From Cedecea lapagei (GTDB lineage Bacteria > Pseudomonadota > Gammaproteobacteria > Enterobacterales > Enterobacteriaceae): 64,000 bases of DNA. The translations under genes were made by a program, and so were the position numbers. Within the stretch, counting starts at the first letter, position 1; the number at the start of each line of letters is the position of its first letter. Below, one piece after another: positions 17,308-25,924 of this stretch. Location: NCBI RefSeq assembly GCF_900635955.1, contig NZ_LR134201.1, forward strand, positions 372,001 to 436,000, in the 5' to 3' direction. The notes under the pieces were generated by a model. The model ran no database searches and was not told where the DNA came from. It worked only from the letters and a program-made list of their open reading frames with translations.

Positions 17308-18241
17308 TTAAACCAGTTCGCGATTCAAAACCAGCGCCAGCAGCGCCTGGCGGGCAAAAATACCGTTACCAGCCTGCTGGAAGTACCAGGCGTGCGGCGT
17401 GCTGTCTACGTCGGTGGTGATCTCATCCACGCGCGGCAGCGGATGCAGCACTTTCATATTATCGCGAGCGCCGGCCAGGTCGGCGGCGCGCAGGATAAAC
17501 TGTGCTTTAACATTGGCGTACTCTGACGGGTCAAGGCGCTCTTTCTGCACCCGAGTCATATACAGAATGTCCAGCTCGCCCACCACTTCGTCGATGGACT
17601 CATGGCGGCTCCAGGCTATTCCCTTTTCATCCAGCATATCGAGAATATACTGCGGCATCGCCAGCGCGGCCGGGGCGATGAAGTAGAAGCGATTGCCGTT
17701 AAACTTCGCCAGCGCCTGGGCCAGGGAGTGCACGGTGCGGCCATACTTCAGGTCGCCGACCATGGCGATATTCAGATTTTCCAGCCGGCCCTGGGTCTCC
17801 TGGATGGTGAACAAATCCAGCAGCGTTTGCGTTGGGTGCTGGTTGGCGCCGTCACCGGCGTTCAGGACCGGGATCTCGCCGGAAAACTCGGTGGCCAGTC
17901 GGGAGGCGCCTTCCTGCGGATGACGCATCACGATGGCGTCGACGTAGGTGCTGATGACCGAAATGGTGTCCGCCAGCGTCTCGCCTTTTTTGCCCAGGGA
18001 GGTGTTGCTGCTGTCGGAGAAGCCCACTACCGACGCGCCCAGGCGGTGAATAGAGGTTTCAAAAGAGAGGCGGGTACGGGTGGAGGCTTCGAAGAAGCAG
18101 CTGGCGATCACCTTGTGCTTCAGCAATTCCGGCTGTGGGTTGGCCTTCAACTTTGCCGCGGTTGCCAGCACCAGTTCAAGCTCTTCACGACTGAGATCAT
18201 TGATGGAAATGATATGTTTTTTTATAGAGCGGGTTAGTCAT
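17308..18241 (-). pseudogene. pyrB: Aspartate carbamoyltransferase catalytic chain, frameshifted near start
   Basis: Starting at the proper ATG (18241, with AGGAGAG upstream), the frame reads MTNPLYKKTYHFHQ and stops at codon 15. A run of seven As (plus-strand T7 at 18217-18223) has one base too many; with six it reads KKHIISINDLSRE and joins the long PyrB frame without break to 310 residues. The rest is intact: STRTR carbamoyl-phosphate site, HPTQ, and HPLPRVDEI. A GTG at 18171 could give only a product lacking about 24 N-terminal residues. It is either a real lesion or an A-run sequencing error. Confidence 0.85.
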
Positions 18242-18270
18242 GTTTCTCTCCTGTTCTCTGGCCGACGGGC

Positions 18271-18299
18271 AAAAAAAAGGCCCCTCAACGAGGGGCCTT
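18271..18299 (-). terminator. pyrBI attenuator
   Basis: AAGGCCCCT pairs with AGGGGCCTT around CAACG and is followed by eight Ts on the minus strand. It lies 29 bp upstream of the pyrB start, as in E. coli, where coupled translation of pyrL at low UTP prevents it from forming. Confidence 0.85.
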
Positions 18300-18407
18300 A
18301 TTAATTTGGGAATTTAGAAATTCGACGCTGCAACGGGAAGAAAAACGCCCTGCCGCGTCTGCTTTCAGACGACGCGCTGCGGCATTTTTTTGAACACAGT
18401 GAACCAT
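18285..18407 (-). CDS. pyrL: pyrBI operon leader peptide
   Basis: ATG at 18407 has a perfect GGAGG site. The frame has 40 codons, begins MVHCVQKNAAARRLKADAAG, and ends inside the attenuator loop, so a translating ribosome would melt the hairpin. The first half resembles E. coli PyrL (MVQC...RLKKDAG). The U-rich pause tract (TTTTTCTTCC, minus strand around 18335-18346) reads FFFPL only in the next frame, so a missing T here is possible but not proven. Confidence 0.65.
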   Translation of the reverse strand: MVHCVQKNAAARRLKADAAGRFSSRCSVEFLNSQINKAPR

Positions 18408-18420
18408 GCTTCCTCCCGGC

Positions 18421-18460
18421 AAATTGTGGCGCATTATACGCGCGTGGAGGTTCTCTGCAA
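18421..18460 (-). promoter_or_regulatory. pyrBI promoter with reiterative start
   Basis: On the minus strand a TTGCAG -35 (18460-18455) and TATAAT -10 (18438-18433) are 16 bp apart. The initial transcribed AATTTG (18425 downward) matches the E. coli pyrBI start, where UTP-dependent stuttering in the T run controls productive initiation. Confidence 0.7.
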
Positions 18461-18507
18461 GGGCTAAAATCACACTTTTTACGGCAGTGCAATCGGTTGC
18501 TGTTGGT

Positions 18508-18987
18508 TTATGTCAGGCCCAGCACACGGACGATGCGGCTGTGCACCTGCGCTGTTTTACGGATCTCGCGCGGGGCAATCCACACCACGCTGCTCCCGGC
18601 GACCACGCCTAAGATCTCCGCCATCGCGTGGTGATCGAGAATTTTGGCTATCGCTTTGCCGTAGCCTGCCACCGTATGCACCATAACAAATTCGCTGTTG
18701 TGCTCCACGCTGATCACCATCTCCGACACCGAACGGGCCGCGTTGGGTTTTGGCAGCGACAGTGGGCTCAGGGCGTAGATTTTTTGCCCCTTCGCATTGC
18801 GTAATTTTATCACCCCCAGCAGCTTGAGCAGGCGCGACACCGTGGACTGACTAATGGCTTCAAAGCCATGCTGCTTCAAGTCACAGCGCAGCTGCTCCTG
18901 GGAGTGGTAGCTCTTGTGGCTGATAAGCTGCTGGCACAGCTCAAGCTGGCGCTGCTCTTTCTCGGACGAGAGGCGGGATATCCTCAT
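18508..18987 (-). CDS. ArgR-family regulator of the arginine deiminase cluster
   Basis: A 159-residue ArgR paralogue. The N-terminal winged helix (SQEQLRCDLKQHGFEAISQSTVSRLLK-like) is followed by the C-terminal oligomerisation/arginine-binding domain, with GVVAGSSVVWIAP in place of the usual GTIAGDDTI-type motif. That suggests altered arginine binding. The start at MRISRLSSEKEQRQ is chosen over a longer frame because it matches the family. It sits next to arcD in the same orientation, as in Salmonella, so it probably controls the arc genes; this is inference. Confidence 0.85.
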   Translation of the reverse strand: MRISRLSSEKEQRQLELCQQLISHKSYHSQEQLRCDLKQHGFEAISQSTVSRLLKLLGVIKLRNAKGQKIYALSPLSLPKPNAARSVSEMVISVEHNSEFVMVHTVAGYGKAIAKILDHHAMAEILGVVAGSSVVWIAPREIRKTAQVHSRIVRVLGLT

Positions 18988-19107
18988 AGTAGGTATACGC
19001 TCCTGTGATACCTGTGCGCTTTCTTGCACCGTGGATGACTAGAAATTTCTGATATAGCTGGTTTTTTACGATTTTATCTCTTAAAAATATCGCCTATTAG
19101 TTTAATC

Positions 19108-19136
19108 AAAGAACTTAACGCCACGACTGTGGCGTT
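19108..19136 (-). terminator. Terminator of the arc cluster
   Basis: AACGCCAC pairs with GTGGCGTT around GACT, just after the arcD stop codon, with a T-rich stretch on the minus strand. Confidence 0.65.
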
Positions 19137-19143
19137 AATGCCC

Positions 19144-20613
19144 TCAGGCTATCTGTAAATTCCCGCTTATCACCAGGCTCAATGTCCATGCAGCCAGCGC
19201 CAGAATGGCAATGGCTATCGCCAGTTCATAGCTTTTCATCATCGGCTGGCCCTGGGATTTTTTCTGCCACAGGAACACCAGGATACCCGGCGTGAAGAGC
19301 AGCGAACTCAGCAGCATGGAGTCGCCGGCTGCGTAGCAGAGCCAGAGGCCGTAAAACGTTGCAATCAGGCCCAGCACGATGCCGCCGGTTCGGGATTCCC
19401 CCGGTCCGTACCGCTCTCCGCTCCAGGCAAGCTTGAGGCCGTAGGCCGCGCTAAACAGGTAGGGCGGTAGAATCGCCGCCGTTGCAATGGAGAAAATCGC
19501 CTGGTAACCAGCGGCATAGAACAGGGTGAGGATCAGGAAGATCTGGATTAAACCGTTGGTGATCCATAGCGAAAAAGAGGGCGAGTGGCGGACATTCTCT
19601 TTTGCAAAAATTTTGGGGAAAATACCGTCAATTGCGGCGACACGCGGTAATTCTGCGGCGAAAAGCGTCCAGGCCAGCAGCGCTCCGGCCACCGACAAAA
19701 TGACTCCACCGGCCACGAACTTCGCCCCCCACGGCCCGACCACGTTTTCAAGGACGCCAGCCATGGAGGGGTTTTTCAGCCCGGCCAGGTTTGCCTGATC
19801 GAGAATGCCCATCGACAGCACGCTCACCAGCACGTAGATCGCCAGCGCGCCCAGGAGGCCAATCACCGTGGCTTTGCCGATATCCGCGCGTTTGGCGGCG
19901 CGGGCGGAAACGACGGTGGCCCCTTCAATGCCGATGAAAACCCAGGTGGTGACCAGCATGGTGTTTTTCACCTGATCGAAAATTTCCGGACGCGATCCTT
20001 CGACCACCATCATGCGGCCCCAGAAATCCGCCGTGAACACGCCAATCCGGAAGGCAATCAGCACGGCGACGATAAACACCAGCAGAATAATGACCTTAAC
20101 GACGGTAAGAATGGTGTTGATATAGGCGGCCTCACGCACTCCGCGAAGCACCAGGGCATGAACCAGCCAAAGGACGACGGAGGCGCCGATAATTGAGGGC
20201 AGGTTATTCCCGTCGCCAAAAACCGGAATGAAAAAGCTCATGGCGCTGAACAACAGCACCGCATAAGAGACGTTGCCAAGCCAGGCGGAGAACCAGTAGC
20301 CCCAGGCGGACTGGAAGCCGATAAAGTCGCCAAACCCGGCCCGGGCGTAGCTGTAAACGCCGCCGTCCAGATCCGGGCAGCGGGCGCTAAGATTCTGGTA
20401 AATAAAGGCCAGGCAAAGCATACCGGCGCCGGTGATCGCCCAGCCAATCAGCAGCGCGCCGGGTGAGGCTACCGAAGCGAAGTTTTGCGGCAGGCTGAAG
20501 ACGCCGCCGCCAATCATCGAGCCTATGACCAGCGCAACCAGCGCGCTAAGTCCAAGTTTCTTCTCACTGCTTGTTGAGGTGTCTGCGGCACCTTCATGGG
20601 TAAGATCGGCCAT
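19144..20613 (-). CDS. arcD: Arginine/ornithine antiporter (APC family)
   Basis: A 489-residue protein of the inner membrane with about 12-13 helices. The APC-family GSMIGGGVFSLPQ motif lies in the first helix (about residue 30). It exchanges external arginine for internal ornithine, feeding the deiminase pathway. The start MADLTHEGA at 20613 has AGGAG upstream; the frame is open further 5' only because it overlaps the end of the OTC gene in another phase. It is the last gene of the arcA-arcC-OTC-arcD order. Confidence 0.9.
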   Translation of the reverse strand: MADLTHEGAADTSTSSEKKLGLSALVALVIGSMIGGGVFSLPQNFASVASPGALLIGWAITGAGMLCLAFIYQNLSARCPDLDGGVYSYARAGFGDFIGFQSAWGYWFSAWLGNVSYAVLLFSAMSFFIPVFGDGNNLPSIIGASVVLWLVHALVLRGVREAAYINTILTVVKVIILLVFIVAVLIAFRIGVFTADFWGRMMVVEGSRPEIFDQVKNTMLVTTWVFIGIEGATVVSARAAKRADIGKATVIGLLGALAIYVLVSVLSMGILDQANLAGLKNPSMAGVLENVVGPWGAKFVAGGVILSVAGALLAWTLFAAELPRVAAIDGIFPKIFAKENVRHSPSFSLWITNGLIQIFLILTLFYAAGYQAIFSIATAAILPPYLFSAAYGLKLAWSGERYGPGESRTGGIVLGLIATFYGLWLCYAAGDSMLLSSLLFTPGILVFLWQKKSQGQPMMKSYELAIAIAILALAAWTLSLVISGNLQIA

Positions 20614-20686
20614 TTCCTTTTCTCCTGCTGCGCCTGGCAGCACAAGGGCAAAACGGGCAGCGGGAGGTTCCCACTGCCCGACAGCG

Positions 20687-21691
20687 TTACGCTCCGAGCG
20701 TCGCAACCATGACGGCTTTAATGGTGTGCATACGGTTTTCGGCTTCGTCGAAGACGATGGAGTGTTTTGACTCAAAGACCTCCTCGGTCACTTCCAGCCC
20801 CTTCAGGCCGTAGGTTTCTTCGATCTCTTTGCCTACTTTGGTGTGTTCGTTGTGGAAGGCGGGCAGGCAGTGCATGAACTTGACGTTCGGGTTGCCGGTC
20901 GCGTTGAGGACGGCCTGATTAATCTGGTAAGGCGTCATGATGCTGACGCGCTCGGCCCAGGCTTCTTTCGGTTCGCCCATCGAGACCCAAACGTCGGTAT
21001 AGAGGAAGTCGACGCCCGCGACGCCTTCGTCCACGCTGTCGGTCAGCAGGATACTGCCGCCGGTTTCTTTGACGATGGCGCGGCACTGCTCTACCAGCTC
21101 CGCCTCAGGCCAGAAGGCTCTCGGCGCCACCAGGCGAATATCCATGCCCATTTTCGCGGCGCCTACCATCAGGGAATTACCCATGTTGTTGCGGGCGTCG
21201 CCCAGATAAGCGAAGGAGAGATCCTGAAGCTTTTTGCCCGGCGCGTGCTCCAGCATGGTCATCAGGTCTGCGAGGATTTGAGTTGGGTGAAACTCATTGG
21301 TCAGCCCGTTCCACACCGGCACGCCCGCGTATTGACCCAGCTCTTCGACTATCTCCTGGCCATAGCCGCGGTATTCAATCCCGTCGTACATCCGCCCCAG
21401 CACGCGGGCGGTATCTTTCATCGACTCTTTATGGCCGATTTGCGAGCCGCTTGGCCCGAGGTAGGTGACCAGCGCGCCCTGGTCAAAAGCGCCTACTTCA
21501 AAGGCGCAGCGGGTGCGGGTGGAGGTTTTCTCGAAGATCAGCGCGATGTTTTTACCGCAAAGCGTCTTTTTCTCGGTGCCGGCCTGTTTGGCGGCCTTAA
21601 GTTCGCGAGCAAGGTCGATGAGGTACTGAATTTCTGCAGGTTTAAAGTCGAGAAGTTTCAGGAAATTGCGGTTTTTTAAGTTGATAGTCAT
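20687..21691 (-). CDS. arcB: Ornithine carbamoyltransferase, catabolic
   Basis: A 334-residue OTC. Motifs STRTR (carbamoyl phosphate), HPTQ, DVWVSMGE and HCLPAFH are all present. In the arc pathway it converts citrulline and phosphate to ornithine and carbamoyl phosphate. Placement between arcC and arcD argues for the catabolic role, but close similarity to anabolic ArgI means direction cannot be read from sequence alone. A second OTC (argI) lies at 24757. It is separated from arcC by a palindromic repeat array. Confidence 0.9.
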   Translation of the reverse strand: MTINLKNRNFLKLLDFKPAEIQYLIDLARELKAAKQAGTEKKTLCGKNIALIFEKTSTRTRCAFEVGAFDQGALVTYLGPSGSQIGHKESMKDTARVLGRMYDGIEYRGYGQEIVEELGQYAGVPVWNGLTNEFHPTQILADLMTMLEHAPGKKLQDLSFAYLGDARNNMGNSLMVGAAKMGMDIRLVAPRAFWPEAELVEQCRAIVKETGGSILLTDSVDEGVAGVDFLYTDVWVSMGEPKEAWAERVSIMTPYQINQAVLNATGNPNVKFMHCLPAFHNEHTKVGKEIEETYGLKGLEVTEEVFESKHSIVFDEAENRMHTIKAVMVATLGA

Positions 21692-21720
21692 TTCATTATC
21701 CTTTGAATTTTAAGCTTTTT

Positions 21721-21959
21721 ACCCTCACCCCGACCCTCTCCCTGAAAGGGAGAGGGGGAAATGCAGGCGGCTCTGTCTTATTCCCTCTCCCCGTTGGAGA
21801 GGGTGAAATGCAGGCGGCTCTGTTTTATTCCCTCACCTCGTGAGAGGGGGAAATGCAGGCGGCTCTGTTTTATTCCCTCTCCTCGTGGGAGAGGGAGACA
21901 TGCAAGCGACTCTGTCTTATTCCCTCTCCCCCCTGGGGAGAGGGTTAGGGTGAGGGGGC
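21721..21959. repeat. Tandem array of the palindromic repeat, 46-bp period
   Basis: Five CCCTCTCC/GGAGAGGG-type palindromes are separated by near-identical spacers (ATGCAGGCGGCTCTGT at 21761, 21808, 21853 and a variant at 21900; steps 47, 45, 47). The array opens with CCCTCACCCCGACCCTCTCC and closes with GGGGAGAGGGTTAGGGTGAG. It fills the arcC-arcB gap inside the operon. Confidence 0.9.
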
Positions 21960-21961
21960 AT

Positions 21962-22876
21962 TCACACCACCTGAATAAGCGTGCCTTTCTCACCAGCCAG
22001 AATGGCCGGGCCATCCTCAAGAGCACCTATCCCGGCGATGCCGTGGCAGCTGGCGACAAAGCGGCTACAGGCGGCCACTTTGGGCCCCATCGATCCGGCG
22101 TCGAAGCTCATACCTTCAAGCTCCGCAGGCGTAATGCTGGCGAGCGGGCGCTGCGCCGGGGTGCCCCAGTTGAGGTAAACCGCGTCGGCGTCGGTCAGGA
22201 TCAGCAGGGCATCTGCCTCAATCTGGCGAGCCAGCAGCGCGGCGGAAAGATCCTTATCTATCACCGCCTCAATACCGTGGTAGCCGTCGGCCCTCTTCAC
22301 CACCGGCACGCCGCCGCCGCCGTTGCAGATGACCAGATGGTCACGTTGAATCAGCGCCGTAATGGCGTCGCTCTCGACAATCCGTTTCGGCTGCGGCGAC
22401 GGCACCACGCGGCGGAAATACTGCCCGTCGGCTTTTACCGACCAGCCTTTGTCGCGTACCAGCGCATCCGCCTGCTCCTTGCTGTAGACCGGGCCGATAT
22501 ACTTGGTCGGATTGCTGAAGGCCGGATCCTGCGGATCGACTTCAACCTGGGTGAGCAGCACGCTGACTTCGCGGTCCGGCAGATCGTTTTTCAGCGCCTG
22601 CTGCAGCATGTAGCCGATCATTCCCTGGCTCTCCGCGCCGAGAACGTCCAGCGGGTAGGGGCTGACGTTTGGGTAGGCGCTGTTTTGCAGGGCAAGCAGG
22701 CCGACCTGCGGGCCGTTGCCGTGTACCAGCACAACGCGCCAGGCCTGGGTGAGCCGGGCAATTGTTTTCGCCGCCAGCTCAATATTTTTGCGCTGCAGGT
22801 CGGCTTCGAGTGGCTCACCGCGCTTTAGCAGGGCATTCCCGCCGAGCGCTACAACAAGCGTGGGCTTCAGTTCCAT
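21962..22876 (-). CDS. arcC: Carbamate kinase
   Basis: A 304-residue amino-acid-kinase-fold enzyme that makes ATP from carbamoyl phosphate and ADP in the deiminase pathway. It begins MELKPTLVVALGGNALL with the GGNA phosphate loop; later motifs are VHGNGPQVG, NGGGGVPV and TDADAVYLNWG. The ATG at 22876 has AAAGGAG upstream; the frame eight codons longer overlaps arcA. It lies just after arcA in the same transcript. Confidence 0.95.
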   Translation of the reverse strand: MELKPTLVVALGGNALLKRGEPLEADLQRKNIELAAKTIARLTQAWRVVLVHGNGPQVGLLALQNSAYPNVSPYPLDVLGAESQGMIGYMLQQALKNDLPDREVSVLLTQVEVDPQDPAFSNPTKYIGPVYSKEQADALVRDKGWSVKADGQYFRRVVPSPQPKRIVESDAITALIQRDHLVICNGGGGVPVVKRADGYHGIEAVIDKDLSAALLARQIEADALLILTDADAVYLNWGTPAQRPLASITPAELEGMSFDAGSMGPKVAACSRFVASCHGIAGIGALEDGPAILAGEKGTLIQVV

Positions 22877-22889
22877 AGGGTTTACTCCT

Positions 22890-24110
22890 TTAAATTCCAT
22901 CGCGTTCCAGCGGGCAGCTCATGCAGCGTGCGCCGCCGCGACCGCGCCCCAGCTCATCGCCGGGAATGGGCAGAACGGTGATGCCAGCTTTGTCATATTT
23001 CTCGTTGGTCCAGATGTTGCGTTCGTAGCCGATGACGACGCCCGGGCGTACGGTCAGCACGTTGTTGGCGTCGTTCCACTGCTCGCGCTCGGCTTCAAAG
23101 GCGTCGCCGCCGGTGGTGATAAGCTTGATCTGGTCGATACCCAGCGCTTTTTCGATGGCGTTAACCAGGCTGGTTTCCTGGTGACGTTTGATGCCGCCGT
23201 GGCCGTCGGGGGTTAAGGTCCAGCACTGCACGTCTTTGCGGACGACTTCGGGGTATACGGAGAAGGTGTCGATATCCAGGTGGGTCATTACGGTATCGAG
23301 ATGCATGCAGGAGCGGTGTTTCGGCAGCTCAACGGCAATCACCCGGGTGGCCTGCCGATGCCTGAATAAGGATTCAGCGAGGAACTCTATGCCCTGAGGC
23401 GTCGTGCGCTCGGACATGCCAATTAATACCGCGCCGCGGCCAATAACTAAAACATCGCCGCCTTCCAGCGTAGCGTGGTCGTAATTAATATTTTCGTCGC
23501 CGTAATATTTAATGAATTTTTCGTCGGTAAAGGCCGGGTGCCAACGATAAATCGCTCTTAAATTATTGGTCTCGCGCTGGCGAGCCGCTTTTGCCATTGG
23601 GTTAATAGAGACGCCGTTATAAATCCAGCACGATGTGTCGCGGGTAAATAAATGATTCGGTAACGGCTTCATAATAAAATCGGTTGCCGAGTGGGTATCC
23701 ACAACCATATTTTTAATGTGCGCCGGAATTTCCCCGTAGGTCAGCCCGCCAGAGAGGTGACGCGCCAGTTCCCGATGCGGCATATCGGCCAGCCAGCCGC
23801 GAATATCGGAGGCGAAAGCCGGCCCCAGGCGATAGTCGGAAACCTGCGTATTCAGCAGCCACTCCTTAGCTTCGCTGACGTCGAGGGTTTGCGTCAGCAG
23901 GTCGGTAAGCAACAGGACCTCCACGCCCTGGCCGCGCAGGGTATTGGCGAACACGTCGTGTTCTTCACCGGCGCGTTCAACCGACAGCACATCATCGAAT
24001 AATAATTCCTGACAATTAGAAGGGGTAAGTCTTTTCAGGCTGAGGTTGGGGCGGTGCAGCATCACGCTGCGTAATTGACCTATTTCGGAACCGACATAAT
24101 GCTTGTCCAT
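22890..24110 (-). CDS. arcA: Arginine deiminase
   Basis: A 406-residue guanidino-modifying enzyme that hydrolyses arginine to citrulline and ammonia. Catalytic Cys396 is in GGARCMSCPLERD. The acid/His set is represented by HLDTVMTHLD and the FTRDTS motif. It is the first gene of arcA-arcC-arcB-arcD, giving ATP and ammonia from arginine without oxygen and helping acid survival. The long upstream gap (24111-24690) holds candidate ArgR and FNR sites. Confidence 0.97.
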   Translation of the reverse strand: MDKHYVGSEIGQLRSVMLHRPNLSLKRLTPSNCQELLFDDVLSVERAGEEHDVFANTLRGQGVEVLLLTDLLTQTLDVSEAKEWLLNTQVSDYRLGPAFASDIRGWLADMPHRELARHLSGGLTYGEIPAHIKNMVVDTHSATDFIMKPLPNHLFTRDTSCWIYNGVSINPMAKAARQRETNNLRAIYRWHPAFTDEKFIKYYGDENINYDHATLEGGDVLVIGRGAVLIGMSERTTPQGIEFLAESLFRHRQATRVIAVELPKHRSCMHLDTVMTHLDIDTFSVYPEVVRKDVQCWTLTPDGHGGIKRHQETSLVNAIEKALGIDQIKLITTGGDAFEAEREQWNDANNVLTVRPGVVIGYERNIWTNEKYDKAGITVLPIPGDELGRGRGGARCMSCPLERDGI

Positions 24111-24690
24111 GACTATTCCTTTACTTTAATCTGGATATAAAAATACCTGTAACGCAATGGATATTGCGCCGTGACTTGAATAACTCATTAAGTGGTTTTG
24201 AGGCGTTTGTTAATTTCTTGATGGCTATTTAATGCGAGGGAAGTCGGGTGGGCAAGGCTATTTTTAACTCTATTGTTATTCATTGATGAGCGTCAGAAAA
24301 CAGAAAATATGCCGATTCAGGTAAATGAATAATTACTCGCTGATGCGCTTTTAATTATTTATGTGTGTTAATCGGTTGTAATTTTATGCGAAAACGCAAT
24401 TATTTTAACTCATTGATATTGATGTATTTTTATTTTATTTATGCATAACTATTCAGGCGGTGAGTTATTTAATGCCGGGGCGGGCAGAAATGAGAACGAT
24501 AGTTATTTTATTTTTGGCACCTATCCAGCGAGTCAAAACTGTGATCATACAGACGTTATTCTATTAACTTCATATAAAACAATATATTATAATTTACGCT
24601 TAACCAGCGAGGTAACAGGTTATGTCTTTTTTATGCATAAAAAACGCCAGCGCTGCACCAGACACGCAACATCTTTTGCAATAAACATGC
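24111..24690. promoter_or_regulatory. arcA upstream region with candidate ARG and FNR boxes
   Basis: This AT-rich gap of about 580 bp has no convincing gene. TGCAT-AACT-ATTCA at 24442-24455 matches the ARG box consensus (TGAAT N4 ATTCA) in nine of ten positions. A weaker site, TGAAT-AATT-ACTCG, lies at 24326-24339. TTGAT-GAGC-GTCAG at 24283-24296 is an FNR-like half-perfect site. Together they fit induction by arginine and anaerobiosis, but none is proven. Confidence 0.4.
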
Positions 24691-24730
24691 GGGAAAAAGA
24701 AACCCCTCAGGCGGAGGGACGCCGAGGGGC
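24691..24730 (-). terminator. Terminator of argI
   Basis: On the minus strand CCCCTCGGCG pairs with CGCCTGAGGGG and is followed by TTTCTTTTT. Confidence 0.75.
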
Positions 24731-24756
24731 CAGGATATGCCCTGGGAGCGAAGTAA

Positions 24757-25761
24757 CTATTTTGTCAGCGTGGCGACCATCACCGCCTTAATGGTATGCA
24801 TACGGTTTTCAGCCTGATCGAACACCACGCTGTGGGAAGACTCAAAGACTTCATCGGTAACCTCCATGCCGCCGTGCAGATCGAACTCCTGCGCCATCTG
24901 TTTGCCCAGCGTGGTCTGGTCATCGTGGAACGCCGGCAGGCAGTGAAGGAACTTCACCTGAGGGTTGCCGGTCAACGCCAGCATGGCGCTGTTGACCTGA
25001 TAAGGCCGCAGCAGGGCGATACGTTCGGCCCACTTCTCTTTGGCTTCTCCCATGGAGAGCCAAACGTCGGTATAAATAAAGTCGGCGCCTTGCACACCCG
25101 AAGCGATGTCCTCCGTCAGGGTAATTTTCCCTCCGGTCTGCTCGGCCATGGCTTTACATTCGGCGACCAGTTTTTCCTCCGGCCAGCACGCTTTTGGCGC
25201 GACGAGCCGCAGATCTAACCCGGTGAGCGCGGCGGCCTCCAGCATTGAATTGCCCATGTTATTACGCGCGTCACCGACGTACACCAGCGTCATTTGATCC
25301 AGGCTTTTGCCTGGCAGCTGCTCCTGCATAGTGAGCAAATCTGCCAACAGCTGAGTGGGATGATATTCATTGGTCAGGCCGTTCCACACCGGCACACCCG
25401 CATAGCTGGCGAGAGTTTCGACAATCTCCTGGCCGTAGCCGCGGTACTGAATGCCGTCATAAATACGGCCCAGAACACGCGCGGTATCCTTAATTGATTC
25501 TTTATGCCCAATCTGGCTGCCGCTTGGGCCGAGATAAGTGACGCGAGCGCCCTGGTCGTAAGCGGCAACTTCGAAAGAGCAGCGAGTACGAGTCGAATCT
25601 TTTTCGAAGATGAGCGCAATATTTTTACCAGCAAGGTGCTGAATCTCTGAGCCTTTTTTCTTGTCGTTTTTTAGCCTGGCGGACAGCGCCAGCAACTCTT
25701 TCAGTTGAGCAGGGGTAAAATCGAGTAGCTTAAGAAAGTTTTTCTGATAGAAGTGACTCAT
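24757..25761 (-). CDS. argI: Ornithine carbamoyltransferase, anabolic
   Basis: A 334-residue enzyme that makes citrulline from ornithine and carbamoyl phosphate in arginine synthesis. The sequence follows E. coli ArgI almost throughout (MSHFYQKNFLKLLDFTPAQL; STRTR; HPTQ; HCLPAFHDDQTTLGK). Two ARG boxes at the promoter show repression by ArgR, which separates it from the catabolic copy at 20687. It is divergent from rraB. Confidence 0.95.
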   Translation of the reverse strand: MSHFYQKNFLKLLDFTPAQLKELLALSARLKNDKKKGSEIQHLAGKNIALIFEKDSTRTRCSFEVAAYDQGARVTYLGPSGSQIGHKESIKDTARVLGRIYDGIQYRGYGQEIVETLASYAGVPVWNGLTNEYHPTQLLADLLTMQEQLPGKSLDQMTLVYVGDARNNMGNSMLEAAALTGLDLRLVAPKACWPEEKLVAECKAMAEQTGGKITLTEDIASGVQGADFIYTDVWLSMGEAKEKWAERIALLRPYQVNSAMLALTGNPQVKFLHCLPAFHDDQTTLGKQMAQEFDLHGGMEVTDEVFESSHSVVFDQAENRMHTIKAVMVATLTK

Positions 25762-25787
25762 TTTTTCCTCGCATGGCGCAAACCTTT

Positions 25788-25826
25788 ATTGAATTAAAAT
25801 TCAATTTATATGTATGAATATTCAAT
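25788..25826. promoter_or_regulatory. Two ARG boxes for argI
   Basis: ATTGAATTAAAATTCAAT at 25788-25805 is a near-perfect 18-bp ARG box. A second (TGTAT-GAAT-ATTCA core) lies at 25809-25826, three bases away, the canonical spacing for an ArgR hexamer. They lie between divergent argI and rraB. Confidence 0.85.
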
Positions 25827-25924
25827 TGCAACCCCTTAAGTTAAAACTTTGCGGGGAAAGGTGGAGGCAAACCCCGGCGTGTGTGAAAATGAGAGTATCT
25901 GCCGACACATTTGAGGAAAGGGCC

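Noticed and set aside
18134..18171. Accepting the GTG at 18171 as the true pyrB start
   Set aside because: The sequence upstream encodes the conserved PyrB N-terminus in the next frame with a good ATG and ribosome site, so a frameshift explains the data better.
20614..20775. Longer N-terminus for arcD
   Set aside because: The extra 54 codons overlap the 3' end of the OTC gene in another phase, and the internal ATG at 20613 has an AGGAG site.
21721..21959. Repeat arrays looking like a short CRISPR
   Set aside because: The intervening sequences are near-identical, not unique spacers, the repeats are palindromes of a dispersed intergenic family, and no cas genes are nearby.
21761..22828. Plus-strand 355-codon frame opposite arcC
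   Set aside because: It is the complement of arcC plus the repeat array, both well explained. It has no domain of its own.
24441..24791. Plus-strand frame of 116 codons upstream of arcA
   Set aside because: It runs through the argI terminator and the argI 3' end on the other strand, with no ribosome site or similarity.
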